Shown one piece after another: positions 24,101 through 35,295 of a DNA stretch of 64,000 nt (the first letter of the stretch is position 1; each line of letters begins with the position of its first letter). The DNA is from Acanthopleura granulata (taxonomy: Eukaryota > Mollusca > Polyplacophora > Chitonida > Chitonidae), in the NCBI GenBank assembly GCA_016165875.1, contig JABBOT010000002.1, positions 792,001 through 856,000 on the forward strand, written 5' to 3'. Under the pieces are notes generated by a model, which saw nothing but the letters and a program-made list of their open reading frames with translations, searched no databases and had not been told where the DNA came from. The translations under genes and the position numbers were made by a program.

Positions 24101-27100
24101 TTTTCTCCGGATAAAACTACTTTGCTAATATACACTCATTTCCAACATTAATTAATTGAAGTTATCTTCAATTGTACATGAAATTACAGTCAATGGCTGG
24201 AGGAAACAATAAAAATCAAGGAATGTCCTCACTTTTTCACTCTTTCTTTACTGAAATCCAGAGAGACGCCCTTGTTTTGATTTTCCGGAATAGTTTGGGG
24301 ATAGGATTCGCAGTTTTCTATCAGACTGACCCTTGCACGCTTTTATATTAAATCCAATAGGGTCATGCTCCATACAGGTGAAATGAAATGAGTACCTTTA
24401 CTGCCAGCTGTTACGGCAAAGAGACCAGCAACAGGCTTGCCCACAGCTGGTAGGACTTTATCTTCTGGCAATAAAAACATGGATTCCACAGTCTGCAAAC
24501 AGAAAAATTCACAGAAAGAATCAAGAGATTGGCCATATGAAAGAGAAAGGCACATTCAGCTGATTTAAAACAGTTATATGCTGTAAGTTCAAGTCCAGCT
24601 CATGCTGGCTTCCTCTCCGGCCATACGTGGGAAGGTGTGCCAGCAACATCCGGATGGTTGTGGGTTTCCCCCTATTTCTGCCCGGTCTCCCGCACCATAA
24701 TGCTGGCCGCCATCATATAAGTGAAATATTCTTAAGTACGACATAAAACACCAATCAAACAAATAAATAAATAAAACAGCTATGTTGTCTGTCACAGTGA
24801 TTTTCAGACAAAGACAACATTTGAAATGTTTGACAATAGAGTCATGCTTTAAAGTTTACTGACAACCACCATCACCACAATGTCTCAGACTATCTTCCTC
24901 AGTTGCTCATCGGTGCCAGACAGTTCACTTAAGGGAGTGTCGCAGAGTTTGAAGGAACTATTTTTTTTAAAGTCTGATTGGCTGACTCTAAACTCAAATC
25001 AAATAATCTAATATGTTTAAGTATATTACAACATGTACTTTTTCACAAAAATGTTGACATTCCACAGAAATTAACTCTATCGCTGTCATTATCTCACCTC
25101 AAACACTGGAATGGTTTTATCAAGCTTGTAGGAGGTTGTACTCCACACTGCTATAATGCTGTCTCTGCCAGAACTGAAAAGGAGCATGAATATGCCTTAA
25201 ATACATATAAATGATAAGTCCTCTTATTCATGTCACAGGGTATGTGAACTGCAACCGTACCAACCTGTGAGGACAAAGTCTTAGCCAAACATACCAAAAA
25301 CATGCCAACCCTACAAAATTTTTGCCACTTGTAAATCCAGAACTATTTTTGGCCATGACACGAAGTTCTTGTCGGCGAAAGCACTGCTGTTGTTTTTCTT
25401 GCTATTGGGGAAGGTATTCTTTTTGGCCTTGATTACGGGGTGCAATTCTGAAATGCACATATAAAGTATCTTCCCGCTGCATATCAGTCATTCTGAAACA
25501 TCCCCTTACAAAACACATGAATTTAAAAAACAAAACTGAAGACCACGAAAATCTTCCTGCCTGTATAACTGTGGTTGCCATAGATACCTGAGCAGTGTGT
25601 CGCCATGGTTACCAAAAGTCAAACTGGTGACGACGCTGTAATGTGTGTCTAGTACATGACAACAGGTGCTAGATGTCAGGTCCCACACGCGGATTTTGTT
25701 ATCTTCTCCTCCAGAATACAGCTCCAGTCTTTCCACGTCTGGGTGGAATTTCACCACTCTGAAACATGGAGAATCATTAAAGTAAAAGACAGCTCATGAC
25801 TGAGGTACTCTTCATTACAAAGATTATAAAATTCCTTACTGAACGTAAAAACCTGTTTGAAATTTTATGAAGTCGTTGCTGAATTCTCTTTGTTTGAAGT
25901 GTGGAGTATTGTGCTGCCAACTGGGGATCTGAAGGCGCCCATGCTTTTAAGCTGATGAGAGATTGACCAATCAGAGAGCTAGGAGACATCAGCAGTTTAT
26001 GAGCCGTGACATAAATATTCTGAGTTGTTTGTCAATATAACATGTAATAACTTAGGGACTGCGCACTATTTCAATGTTCTGTGTTTTAATTATAACAAGT
26101 ACATGTGTGAACAACACTAGAACGTTTCTCCAGACCATTGTGTTGTGGTGGGAGTAAGTTTCTCGATCATTTCATGCTATCAATTTACATACATACTTAA
26201 GTTACAACCACAACCACAGCAGCTTACTATAGTCTCAGGTAACAAGAGTGATCTGCGCTTGGAAAATTTATGTCACAGTCCAGACAGAATGGCTGCGTTT
26301 CAAGCTAGCCTACGGAGATTGGTCAAATGTCAATTTCCACTGTCGCAGCAGTTGTCAGAAAAAATGCTTCACCAAAATAAAAATAATATTGTTCAACCTT
26401 TTATGCAAATTCAACTTGGAACATGTGCTGTCTTTCACTTTAATCAGTTTCACATTTCTGGGCTTAAAAGAAAAGACCACAAAAAATATAATCAAACTTA
26501 TTTCAGACGAGAGGTCCATACAGACCTAAACTGACATAGGCATTTTTTTTAATGACATGCATGGTAACTCTGTAAATCATCTTTTAATCGGAATTCTTAT
26601 GAAGCCATAGGATACGCCATTTCAGAGAAACTGTAAACACTAACCCTAGAGGGATTCCAATTCCACTTTCCCATTGAAAATGGCTTTAAAATATATAAGA
26701 ATTGTCTAGTAATCACAACGAAAACAGCTGATTTAACACTACTCCTGTATGGCCAAGTGGTGAGCTAGGTACGAGTGATGTTACAGCAGAAACAGGTGTC
26801 TTCTCGGGTGGATGAAATATCTCGCCTTTGATTGGTTAAAATTGAGAGTGAGGCAGCGCGTTTGATTTCCCCCATTTTTTTCCTTACTTTGAACTGCGAT
26901 ATTTCGGTTATCATCCATCACGTAAATATAAAGTGACGTTTTTTGAACTATGAACAGGATTATTTATCGTTACATATATACATTTTGCCTGGTGTTGTCT
27001 GTTTTAAAACCACATTTATATGTACTCTTATCACCAGTTCAATCTACCAGTTCAATCAAATATGGTCGCTGAACCAAAAAAAAAAATGAAAAAAAAAAAC

Positions 27101-30100
27101 AAGCGCACCATTTTTTCTTTGGATGAAATGTAGATCTAAAAATTGCATCAAGTGTGTTGGATTCATGAAGTGCAAAGTACATCAAAGAAAATGTGTCAAC
27201 ACCTTTCAAACTGCCCAGTAAATCTTAAACTATTATGTATGGTTACAAGGAACGTCAGGAAAACAAGCCTATAGGCTGAATAACCTGAGCCTCAAGTGTT
27301 TGAGGCTGATTAGTTGGCCAATACATTTACTGTACTTTTATCTTCTGAGCATCCCAACAAACTACCCTAATTCTTCAACCTTTTCAACCACTGCTGAAAG
27401 AAATATTTCAGTATTTTCTGGGAAAACTGTAGGGTATAGACAAATAATTCTTACAGTTTTGTGAAGCTTACACGTGTGGTGACACACATGAATCATCTTT
27501 ATTTTTGCAATAACTGTATGCATAAGTTACCTTTTAAAAACCGCCTTAATGATTGAAAAGGTTGAAAATTTACAGTAGACAACTTACAATTTTGATTAAG
27601 GTAAAATCATGAGTCACGAATTGAATCTTAGGTGGGTCTCAGTGTCTGCATTCCGCTGGATAAGTACCTTACAACTCCAATGTGTCCCCTGAGATTGTGT
27701 GTGCAGTATTTCCTGACTATGTCCCACACTTTGATGGTGGAGTCACTGCTTCCAGTAACCAGTAAAGTTGTTGTTCCATCAAATGTCATGCAACTTACTG
27801 GACCCGTGTGAATGGCCTGCAAACAACATGTAACTCTTTAGGACTTCTCATTATTCACATGAACAGATGCACACCTAATGCACAGACATGAAATAATACC
27901 AAACTTGGAAGGTAATTGTTAAGGATGAGTTTTCCACGAACTACAGGTCAAAGCACCGATGTTATCTTTACTTTGAATGCAGTGTTTGTTGGGACATGTC
28001 AAATACAACAATCATCGTATACAACACAAAGATAATCTACATCTTACGACGACTAACAATCTGATGAATATCTACTACAATCTGCAGCACACAGTAATGC
28101 CTCTTGAGATCCATTACTGCCTCACATTTATGACTGCTTGGTCTCACATTCATGTCCCCGAAACCCATTACTGCCTCACATTAGTTACCCTGAAACCCAT
28201 TACTGCCTCACATTAGTTACCCTGAAACCCATGACTACCTCACATTTGTGCCCAAAGGGCTTCACTACTGTCTCGCAATTGTGCCCACTGAGTTTCTTTC
28301 CTATCTCACATCTGTGACCACCAGGTTTCATTACTGTCTGAAAATTGTGCCCAGCGGGCTTCATTACTGCCTGACAACTGTGCCCACTGGGCTTCATTAC
28401 TGTCTGCCATTTACGACCACCGGGTTTCATTACTGTCTCAAATACCGGTGTGCCATGATGAACATACTTGTGCGTAGTAACTGTTTTCATAAAGTATAAA
28501 TTTCAAATTTAAATCCGTATTCAGCAAATCTTACATACTATTTTATCTAAGATACCTTTTATCGGAAGACTTTCTTTTTCAATAAAAGGCATTATCAAAT
28601 ACAATTCCTAAAAGTTTAAAAATTAAAAGTGAAGTCATCACAAATACAATCAGCACTCACTTTCCAAGTCCGAATCAATGTTCTGTGCTTCCAGTCCCAC
28701 TGTCTGAGAAGCAAGTTTTGTGTGGCGAGAATGAGTACCTACAATGACAAATGACACAGTACAAGTACAATAGAGCGAAATGGTTGTACACCCAAACTTA
28801 GTTACCTTCAGGTGCAGATTTTGAGCAAAAATTCACAAAAAACACAGCCTGAACAAGTTTTTCACATAAAGCTTAGCTTTTTTTGTATGTAATGCACTCC
28901 TCTTGATACTGAGTTTTTTTGCTTTGTTGTTTTTCAATTTTCTTATCAGCAAAACTTTAGCGTTGGCATCAAAAGTATCATTTATGTCCTTCTGAAAGTG
29001 CATTTAACAGGCCAAGCTTTGGCTGAAATATACAGGCCAAGCTTTAGCTGAAATATACAGGCCAAGCTTTAGCTGAAATACACAGGCCAAGCTTTAGCTG
29101 AAATATACAGACCAAGCTTTAGCTGAAATACACAGGCCAAGCCTTGGCTGAAATACACAGGCCAAGCTTTAGCTGAAATACACAGGCCAAGCTTTAGCTG
29201 AAATATACAGGCCAAGCTTTAGCTGAAATACACAGGCCAAGCCTTGGCTGAAATATACAGGCCAAGCTTTAGCTGCAATATACAGGCCAAGCTTTAGCTG
29301 AAATATACAGGCCAAGCTTTGGCTGAAATATACAGGCCAAGCTTTGGCTGAAATATACAGGCCGGAAATATACAGGCCAAGCTTTGGCTGAAATATACAG
29401 GCCAAGCTTTAGCTGAAATACACAGGCCAAGCTTTAGCTGAAATACACAGGCCTAGCTTTAGCTGAAATATACAGGCCAAGCTTTCGCTGAAATACACAG
29501 GCCAAGCCTTGGCTGAAATACACAGGCCAAGCCTTGGCTGAAATACACAGGCCAAGCTTTAGCTGAAATATACAGGCCAAGCTTTAGCTGAAATATACAG
29601 GCCAAGCTTTGGCTGAAATATACAGGCCAAGCTTTAGCTGAAATATACAGGCCAAGCTTTGGCTGAAATATACAGGCCAAGCTTTGGCTGAAATATACAG
29701 GCCAAGCTTTAGCTGAAATACACAGGCCAAGCTTTAGCTGAAATACACAGGCCAAGCTTTAGCTGAAATATACTATACGTTCAGGCTCATTCCTCTCAAG
29801 ATAGTCAGACACCCTGGCAGTTTTGATTCTTAAAATGTTGCAGTTCTACCATTTCGCTGAATGACCACATTGGTAAAGTGGCCCCATATGATACATTTAT
29901 ACATATATAGTAGATGTCAGGTAAGACCAATTTCTTTAATGGCTGGAAATAATGGGACAAGGAAATATGAGAAATACTGCTCAAAGCTTCCTTTATTCCA
30001 CTTAATTCATCCATGCTGAAAACTTGACGTACATGTATACAAGTGACAGAATGTAAATGTATGGTTATTTCATGTCTGCATTCTAAGCATGCAAATCGTC

Positions 30101-32511
30101 TACATTAACGTATTGATGAAAAAATGACAAAAATTCCCTACCTCATCATCTGAACTTATACCAAACTGAGAAATCTCTTCATCTTGATCCTGAAAAATAT
30201 TTCAACCCACTGAGTATCAGCAAACATGTGAAACATTTTTTGAAAGCAAGCTTCTAATACTATAAGAATCATGTTGAGACAGGTTATCCCTGAACATTTC
30301 TTTTTGAGGCATTATTTGCTGGCCAAACTATCTAAAGCATTGTTTGTTAATTTTCCCCTTTCTTTATTTGCTTGTTGTTTAATGCCCTACTCACGAATTT
30401 GTCACTCAGTACATAAGGATGAAATCGAAGTCCCCACAGTAAAACCAATGACCTCTCGCAAGTTGCAGATGAAGTTTTGGAAATTCCAAAGTGTGACGTA
30501 CAGATGCATACCATACTAGATTGAGAGTGTCTAAAGCACTGTTAAGTACTAGAAACTAGTAATCCTTGGACAACTAGGTTGCATTGTGAAAGCCAGTCCC
30601 TGCTCAATTTTTTGACATCTTACACCAAACACTTCTATGTCACTTGAAAATGATGAGTGGGTTTCCCTTTTACGCTCCTTCCAGCAACATGAAGTCAAAA
30701 CACATTAATGTAATATTCTTGAATGTAATGAAAGAAACAAACGAACAGACTGCAAATATTAGTGCAATTTAATGCTTTATTTACCTGCTTTTTTCAGGGC
30801 ACGTAAGAAAATTTATTTTGCCATTAAAACCCCAATTTTTTCTCTTCAAAACAGGCCCTTGTTCATATTTACTTATTTATTTATTTTATATGTGTCTTAT
30901 GTCGTACTCAAGAATATTTCACTTATATCATGGTGGCCAGCATTATCGTGGGAGGAAACCAGGCAGAAACCAGTGTAAACTCATGACTGTTCGCAAGTTG
31001 CTGGCAGACCTTCACACACACAGCTGGAGAGGAAGCCAGCACAAGCCGCACTTGAACTCACAACAACCGCATTGGTGGGAGGCTTTTGGATCATTGCGCT
31101 GCGCTAGAGTGCTAACCAACTGAGCACTGGAGGCTCCAAACCTTGTTCTTGTCCTCGCTCAGTGACTTACACAAAAATTCTTCTCAAGGCATTCCACTCG
31201 GCAGGCAGTAACCACTGTTCACACTTACCTGACCAAAGGAACTGACAACTTTTCCTGAGGAGATCTCCAATGCCTGCACCTTGTTACCACATCCACAGAA
31301 TAAGGTGCTCCCATCCTGTGTTATCTAAAAAGATTCAAAATGAAATGTTACCAGGCACTGAAACTAACCATTCTGTTACAGTAAATTTTGTAAACTGACT
31401 TACACTTTAAGGATACATGAAAAAGAACTGTAAAACAAAAATTATATATTAAGGCAGATCAAGAGAGCAAAAATAAAATATTTTCCAAAAATCTGATACA
31501 GGTATTTTATATCTCCAACAAGTCCCTATATTTTAAGTATATTTTCCATTAATGGTTCCTTATTTTCTGGTAGTAATGTCATTGATGAACCCTCTCTGGT
31601 TGTACATAGAACCTGCCAGCAACTTGTAAATGGTCGTGGGTTCCCCATGAAGCTGGCCACAGATGTATAAGAGAAATATTCCTGAGTGCGGTGTAAAAAA
31701 CCAATCAATTTATAATTTATATAAATATATAAATAAATAAATAAATAAATAAATTGATAAACTCACTAAGACAGCATAAGCAGCTTTGTGCCCCTCGTCC
31801 TGAACCTTTCCCTAAAGTGTTGTTTTGAGTCATTTTGGCATCATTAACCCAACTTTCAAGTTTAACGGATGTCCACCATGTTTTGAATGCGAACTTCTGC
31901 CAAGTTACATCAAGGTACCTGTTGTTAGTCCACAAACTTCGTCCAACAGGACTTTTCGTTAAAAACATATGCTTTGTGTTTTTTTTTCACTTTTGATTTT
32001 TGGGCCTTCAAATATAAACGGACTCTACTATCATGAGATTTCGTTGCTGGCCAACAGCTGATCTTATAAATTGCCAACAAGTAGGACGCAGTATGAACGA
32101 TGATGGACGTCGATTTGACGTTGTTAATCTGATGGAAGTTTCAATTGTTCATTAATATAGTCCTGCTGGCCAGATACGATTGAATGTAGGACGACAATAC
32201 CTCTAATCTTGGTGTCAAGTCAGAATAAAAAGGCTCTTCAAGCATTTACCTGTACACGTCCACCTGTGAAAAACGCCTCGTGCTTTGTTTCAATCGCAAA
32301 GCTGAAAAGTAAAACTGAAAGTGTTAGCAAACACACACGGTACTGTCACAAAATCAGGAATAATAAAAACACTGTACACGTAGCTATGCGGGAGCATTGA
32401 CAGAGGGCCAGATTTCGTCATTGCTATTTACTTTCTCGTGTCCACAATCAGTTTTTGCAGATTTAATTTACTAATGTTTTATGCTTACTTCGTTTTTAGA
32501 TGAATCGACAT
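12112..32511 (-). CDS. TBL3: Transducin beta-like 3 / UTP13 homologue, WD40 SSU-processome protein (24 exons)
   Basis: Complete gene. Exons in order: 32511-32489, 32301-32250, 31324-31229, 30189-30142, 28738-28661, 27816-27668, 25758-25588, 25173-25098, 24492-24396, 24049-23844, 22571-22371, 21648-21542, 20708-20507, 19659-19570, 18937-18869, 18155-18085, 17671-17515, 17327-17269, 16987-16884, 16041-15979, 15145-14987, 14180-14090, 13466-13295, 12468-12112. All introns are GT-AG and phases agree across every junction, giving 965 aa. Residues ~20-630 are tandem WD40 repeats (STIKVWDIVRKY, NKIRVWDL, GSQDCTLKLW, GSQDRTVK, DGTIKIWAL, DGLVKLWTI), expected to fold as two beta-propellers. Residues ~632-790 match the Utp13 C-terminal domain. 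The last ~175 residues are an acidic stretch followed by a Lys/Arg-rich tail that could act as a nuclear or nucleolar signal; they account for the extra length over human TBL3 (808 aa). Known role of the family: UTP-B subcomplex of the SSU processome, needed for 18S pre-rRNA processing in the nucleolus. The start (GCCATGTCG) aligns with the family N-terminus. Confidence 0.95.
13623..13790 (-). mobile_element. SINE family A copy in TBL3 intron 22
   Basis: Antisense copy with TACTCAAGAATATTTCACTT, CAGCCAGCATTATGG and GATTGCTGGCAGACCTGCCC. The tRNA-like end is missing. Confidence 0.8.
15219..15465 (-). mobile_element. SINE family A nested in an older SINE A, with 11-bp target duplication
   Basis: The inner copy (15260-15441) runs from ATTTATTTATTTAC through CCAGCATTATGGTGGGAGGA to a short tRNA-end remnant CACAGAGGCC. 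It is flanked by TGTTTCACTTA at 15249-15259 and again at 15442-15452, and interrupts an older copy whose halves lie at 15219-15259 and 15442-15465. Confidence 0.85.
15622..15648 (+). repeat. (ATGCT)n microsatellite
   Basis: Four perfect ATGCT-type pentamers and one variant, in TBL3 intron 20. Confidence 0.85.
19150..19420 (+). repeat. Dispersed repeat with GGTCAAG and GACAGACAGAC core
   Basis: Contains AAAGGTCAAGATCACTGACC twice in slightly different form, then GACCGACAGGCGGACGGACA and CGACAACACCCCTTGGCC. This style of element is common in invertebrate introns; its class is unknown to me. Confidence 0.5.
19430..19490 (-). mobile_element. SINE family A fragment, internally deleted
   Basis: ATTTATTTACTTGATTGG joins directly to AGGTTGCTGGCAGACC, losing the central ~100 bp of the element. 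Confidence 0.65.
21266..21525 (-). mobile_element. SINE family A, near full-length, in TBL3 intron 12
   Basis: Antisense copy from TATTTATTTATTTGATTGGT to the tRNA-like end CTCGGCCATAGAGGCCCC. Box-B sense would be AGCCAAAGTTCAATTCATGC, and the central GTTTTCTCCCACCATAATGC core is present. Confidence 0.88.
22564..23236 (-). repeat. ~35-bp minisatellite built from the TBL3 exon 11 splice acceptor
   Basis: About nineteen degenerate units. On the TBL3 strand the unit reads TGTGTGGTCAG, then TTTGCAGGTTATAACAATGA, then GATT. The true exon 11 starts TGTGTGGTCAG/TTTGCAGGTTTTAACGATGA, so every unit repeats the intron end and the first ~24 coding bases. Confidence 0.85.
23530..23648 (-). mobile_element. 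SINE family A fragment in TBL3 intron 10
   Basis: Antisense fragment with AGGTGGGAGGCAACCGAGCA, GGCTGCTGGCAGACCTTCCC and ACGTATGGCCGGAGAGG. Confidence 0.75.
24586..24777 (+). mobile_element. SINE family A copy in TBL3 intron 8
   Basis: Sense copy: AGTTCAAGTCCAGCTCATGC, TCTCCGGCCATACGTGGGAA, CCGCACCATAATGCTGGCCG, ATTCTTAAGTACGACATAAA and an AAATAAATAAATAAA tail. It lacks box A. Confidence 0.88.
26440..26790 (-). repeat. Dispersed repeat family D, copy 1 (TBL3 intron 6)
   Basis: Read on the minus strand it shares CCTAGCTCACCACTTGGCCA, GTTTTCGTTGTGATTACTAG, TTTCTCTGAAATGGCGTATC, GTTTAGGTCTGTATGGACC and TCTGAAATAA with 35296-35795. Confidence 0.75.
27375..27568. repeat. 194-bp stem-loop or MITE-like inverted repeat
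   Basis: TTCAACCTTTTCAACC near 27375-27390 is mirrored by GATTGAAAAGGTTGAA near 27553-27568, 15 of 16 positions complementary, in TBL3 intron 6. Confidence 0.5.
28096..28455 (+). repeat. 32-33-bp minisatellite in TBL3 intron 5
   Basis: About eleven degenerate units of TTCATTACTGCCTGACA then ATTGTGCCCACTGGGC. The first two complete units are identical, and divergence increases toward exon 5. Its open frames are a consequence of the 33-bp period. Confidence 0.85.
29008..29773 (+). repeat. 25-bp minisatellite, ~30 units, in TBL3 intron 4
   Basis: Highly homogeneous unit CAGGCCAAGCTTTAGCTGAA then ATATA. Variants are confined to a few positions (ATATA/ATACA, TTAGCT/TTGGCT, GCTTT/GCCTT), with one truncated unit near 29361. 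Nearly every unit has a HindIII site. Confidence 0.95.
30358..30470 (-). mobile_element. Diverged SINE A-like fragment in TBL3 intron 3
   Basis: TTTATTTGCTTGTTGTTTAATGC, CTACTCACGAATTTGTCACT and CTCGCAAGTTGCAGATGA follow the SINE A order but are more diverged, perhaps a separate subfamily also seen at 56706-56830. Confidence 0.5.
30866..31137 (-). mobile_element. SINE family A, full-length, in TBL3 intron 3
   Basis: Antisense copy from ACTTATTTATTTATTTT to CTAACCAACTGAGCACTGGA then GGCTCC. The sense strand shows a tRNA-like box A (CAGTTGGTTAGC) and box B (GAGTTCAAGT). Confidence 0.9.
31580..31756 (+). mobile_element. SINE family A fragment in TBL3 intron 2
   Basis: Sense fragment: CCTGCCAGCAACTTGTAAAT, GGTCGTGGGTTCCCCATGAA, ATATTCCTGAGTGCGGTGTA and a long AAATAAATAAATAAATAAAT tail. 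Confidence 0.8.
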
Positions 32512-32978
32512 GGCGAAGGTATGAGCCTGGATCCCATTCCTTAGATAATTCTGAAGACGTTTTCGTACTTCTGCCTCAAGTCCATGAACTAGACAACAAC
32601 TTCGAGCACGTGAGTTTGGCTTCACAGTTTCCGACCTATTCGCTCGATGATTGGTCAATATAATGCAGCTTCAATCCAAGCTCTGAGCAACTTTCACAAA
32701 AATTCGTAACTCATATTTTTCGCAACTATTCCGAAAGTGAGATTATAGAGCCACAAAGAGAATGAATTTACGTGGAAGATATCGAAAAAAAAAAAACAAC
32801 AACAACAAAAAAATAAACATTTACCTGTACTAAATTCCGCGAAACTGGACTTTCCAAAATATTGCAACGCATTTTATTGATTGTCATACGATATATTACG
32901 TACTAAATGTCACCACGGACACCGCACAGATAAGATACCGATAACTTATTAATTTAATCATAAGATCAAGCATGTGTG

Positions 32979-33150
32979 TGGGGCCTCCGTATATGGTCTG
33001 GTGGTTAGCGTACTAGCACAGGTCGTTGTGAGTTCAAGTCTTGCCCTGGCTGGCTTTCTCTCCGGTCGTAGGGGGCCAACGTGAGAAGGTTTGCCAGGGA
33101 CTTGTGGATGGCCGTGGGTTCCGCATGGACCCCCATCCCTACTTGTAGGC
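32979..33150 (+). mobile_element. SINE family A, tRNA-related head
   Basis: GGGGCCTCCGTATATGGTCT and GGTGGTTAGCG (box A), then TGAGTTCAAGTC (box B), TCTCTCCGGTCG and GGTGGCCGTGGGTTCC-like sequence. The 3' core and tail are missing. The clearest tRNA-like head in the window. Confidence 0.8.
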
Positions 33151-33409
33151 CTACTTGATCCGGACTGAACCCAAATGTCCAGCTTCCACTGCGGACTCTC
33201 CAACCATCACACTGCCGTTCACCTGTCTGAAATTAAGCTTATTCTGATCTTGAAGTGAATTCCTTGGAGATCTATCCAACTCAGACAAGCTTGGACCGTG
33301 ATTCCTTACTTTAATCTGTACGAAGGTTAATTTTGCAAATATAAACATTGTAACGGGTTTTGGCCAAAAATCCCTGCCAGCAGTGATTATCATCCCCACA
33401 ACAGATTTT

Positions 33410-33800
33410 TGACTTTGGTTTGAAACGTTGTTTTCAACATTATTTCGGTCACAACAGCCTCTCCTTACATGGCAGACCGGGCCCAATACCGACATTTCAC
33501 AGTGCTGCGTCACTCGAACACTATGCATGCCGATCGCACCAGAAACAACGCCCCACCCAGTCACATTAAACCAAGTATTTATTTATGGCTATTTAATAGG
33601 CGTTCTCAAAAATATTTCTCATTCTCAAGAATATTTCACTTATAAGCTTACATGACACTTATATATCACTTATAACCGGCATTGCCCAGCAGAAACCCAC
33701 GAACATTCGTAAGTTGCTCTCACAGACCAGTTGCCGGACCAATTTACATGTGCTCGAGTTATTCTTCTTACGCTGAGCGCCAAGCGAGGTATGGTCCCAA
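33410..33800 (+). mobile_element. SINE-like family B interrupted by SINE A
   Basis: Family B landmarks TTTCAACATTATTTCGGTCA, CAGTGCTGCGTCACTCGAAC and CCACCCAGTCACATTAAACC run to ~33570. A degenerate antisense SINE A follows (33577-33760), then family B resumes with GAGCGCCAAGCGAGGTATGG. Confidence 0.65.
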
Positions 33801-34093
33801 GATTACCAATATTAAAAACTTGGTTTGTCTACCGTTTACAAGGGAGACACTCTCATCCCGGCAAATAGAACCTTCTTACGCACGTATATATAATGTTTTA
33901 CCATGTCTTTGAGAAAAAAAGTTCGATGTAAACTTGATCATGACGACTTAAGCAGATATAAATAAATGACTTGTAAACAACAAAGGGTCACTGCAAACAG
34001 ATGGTGGTTTCAAATTGCACCTGGGTTGAGAACTCCTACTTCCCTTGCGGGCATCTTTTTGCTTTTGTCACTTATAACATAGCGGTCACTTTT

Positions 34094-34170
34094 TGAGGCA
34101 GAAAACCGGAGCGCCCGGAGGAAACTCACGACCATCCGCAGGTTGCTGGCGGATCTTCCCACGTACCATC
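34094..34170 (-). mobile_element. SINE family A fragment
   Basis: AAACCGGAGCGCCCGGAGGA, CTCACGACCATCCGCAGG and TTGCTGGCGGATCTTCCCAC; both ends are missing. Confidence 0.75.
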
Positions 34171-34325
34171 CATTATTTTATAGTAACCGACCAACTTTCC
34201 TGCGCATGACGTACCGACATTCTTCCCATATTGGTGGACAACAAATGCTTATTTATCGCTTTCATGACTGACAACACGCAGGGGCGACGTGTAAAATCTT
34301 GAGGATTCCCCCGATTGAAAGACTA

Positions 34326-34453
34326 GGGCCCACTTGCACGAAGTCCTCTTAACATTACGAGCACGTAACTACTGTGGCAACAAACACTTTACGTGATACA
34401 TCGCCATGCTAGTTACGTGCTCATTATGTAAGGGGCTTAGTGCAAGTGGACTC
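34326..34453 (+). mobile_element. MITE with ~45-bp terminal inverted repeats (copy 1)
   Basis: GGGCCCACTTGCACGAAGTC ... GAGCACGTAACTA is matched, reversed, by TAGTTACGTGCTC ... GTGCAAGTGGACTC. The arms meet around a ~35-bp loop. Related to 37332-37417. Confidence 0.75.
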
Positions 34454-35295
34454 AGGCTCCCCGAGTCACAAAGCTGTCCTAGTATTACGTCTGATTTTAT
34501 CTTAACTGGTGGGGTTATTCCTTACCTTAATTAGATTAGAACTTAAATGCAAAACTTCATTTTCATTGTGAAGTTGTAAAAAAAAAATATCTGACTTAAG
34601 TCTAACACAGCTTCGTGACCCTGGGGCCAGCATCTGAACGTGAAGGTTCACAACAACATTTCCTGGGCAATAAATGCAATGTACATCCATGTGATATCCA
34701 ATGAATAATTTTAAATTTTAAAAAATAATTTGGGACAATCCCTTCAATTAATCAAATCAACAATATCAATGCACTGAAACCCTTGGAATGGCTTTATTAC
34801 ACAGTATATAGCCATACATATGTAGTGAACATACACAGTTTCTATCACAAATCAAAGACACAAAGTTCTTTTTATAATAATCAAACAAATTACACAACGC
34901 AGTGATGAAATAGAGAACATTCTTTTTCTTTCACAATGTATCACTTTGCATTCTGTACAGCATCCATTTTCAGTTCTGAGTATATCTCAGTGAATTAATA
35001 ATGAAGAAAAACTCTCTCAACACTATTCCTCGCCAATCCATTTCAGCACCCATTTACATAAAGCTTAAAGGAAACAACAACATTAGACCAAATGTATATA
35101 TGTACTGGTATAGAATCCTATTCATTTTTCAATAAAACGTCACTTTTTATTTTTGTGATATATGATAACCGAGATAATACAGTTCAAAGTAAGGAAAAAC
35201 GCCTGTGTGGGGAAAATCGAACAGGCTGCCACGCTCTCAATTTTAACCTATCAAGGACGAAATGTTTCTACCACCCGACAAGACACTGGTTTCTG

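Noticed and set aside
26145..26534. 129-residue plus-strand open frame
   Set aside because: Overlaps dispersed family D within a TBL3 intron, antisense, and has no domain.
28200..28499. Open frames with HYCL or KPGGH repeats on both strands
   Set aside because: A by-product of the 33-bp tandem repeat period.
29169..29755. Minus-strand open frames of LGLYISAKAWPVYFS-type repeats
   Set aside because: They arise because the 25-bp minisatellite has few stops in that phase; the region is a TBL3 intron and no splice or start context exists.
12469..32488. snoRNAs in TBL3 introns, as expected for a ribosome-biogenesis host gene
   Set aside because: I looked for C box (TGATGA) and D box (CTGA) pairs at suitable spacing on the minus strand. 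The only good C box, near 13995, has no D box partner. H/ACA types cannot be judged by eye; a snoRNA covariance search would decide.
32979..33060. Possible functional tRNA gene
   Set aside because: The A and B box-like sequences belong to the SINE A head; the cloverleaf 3' half is replaced by SINE sequence.
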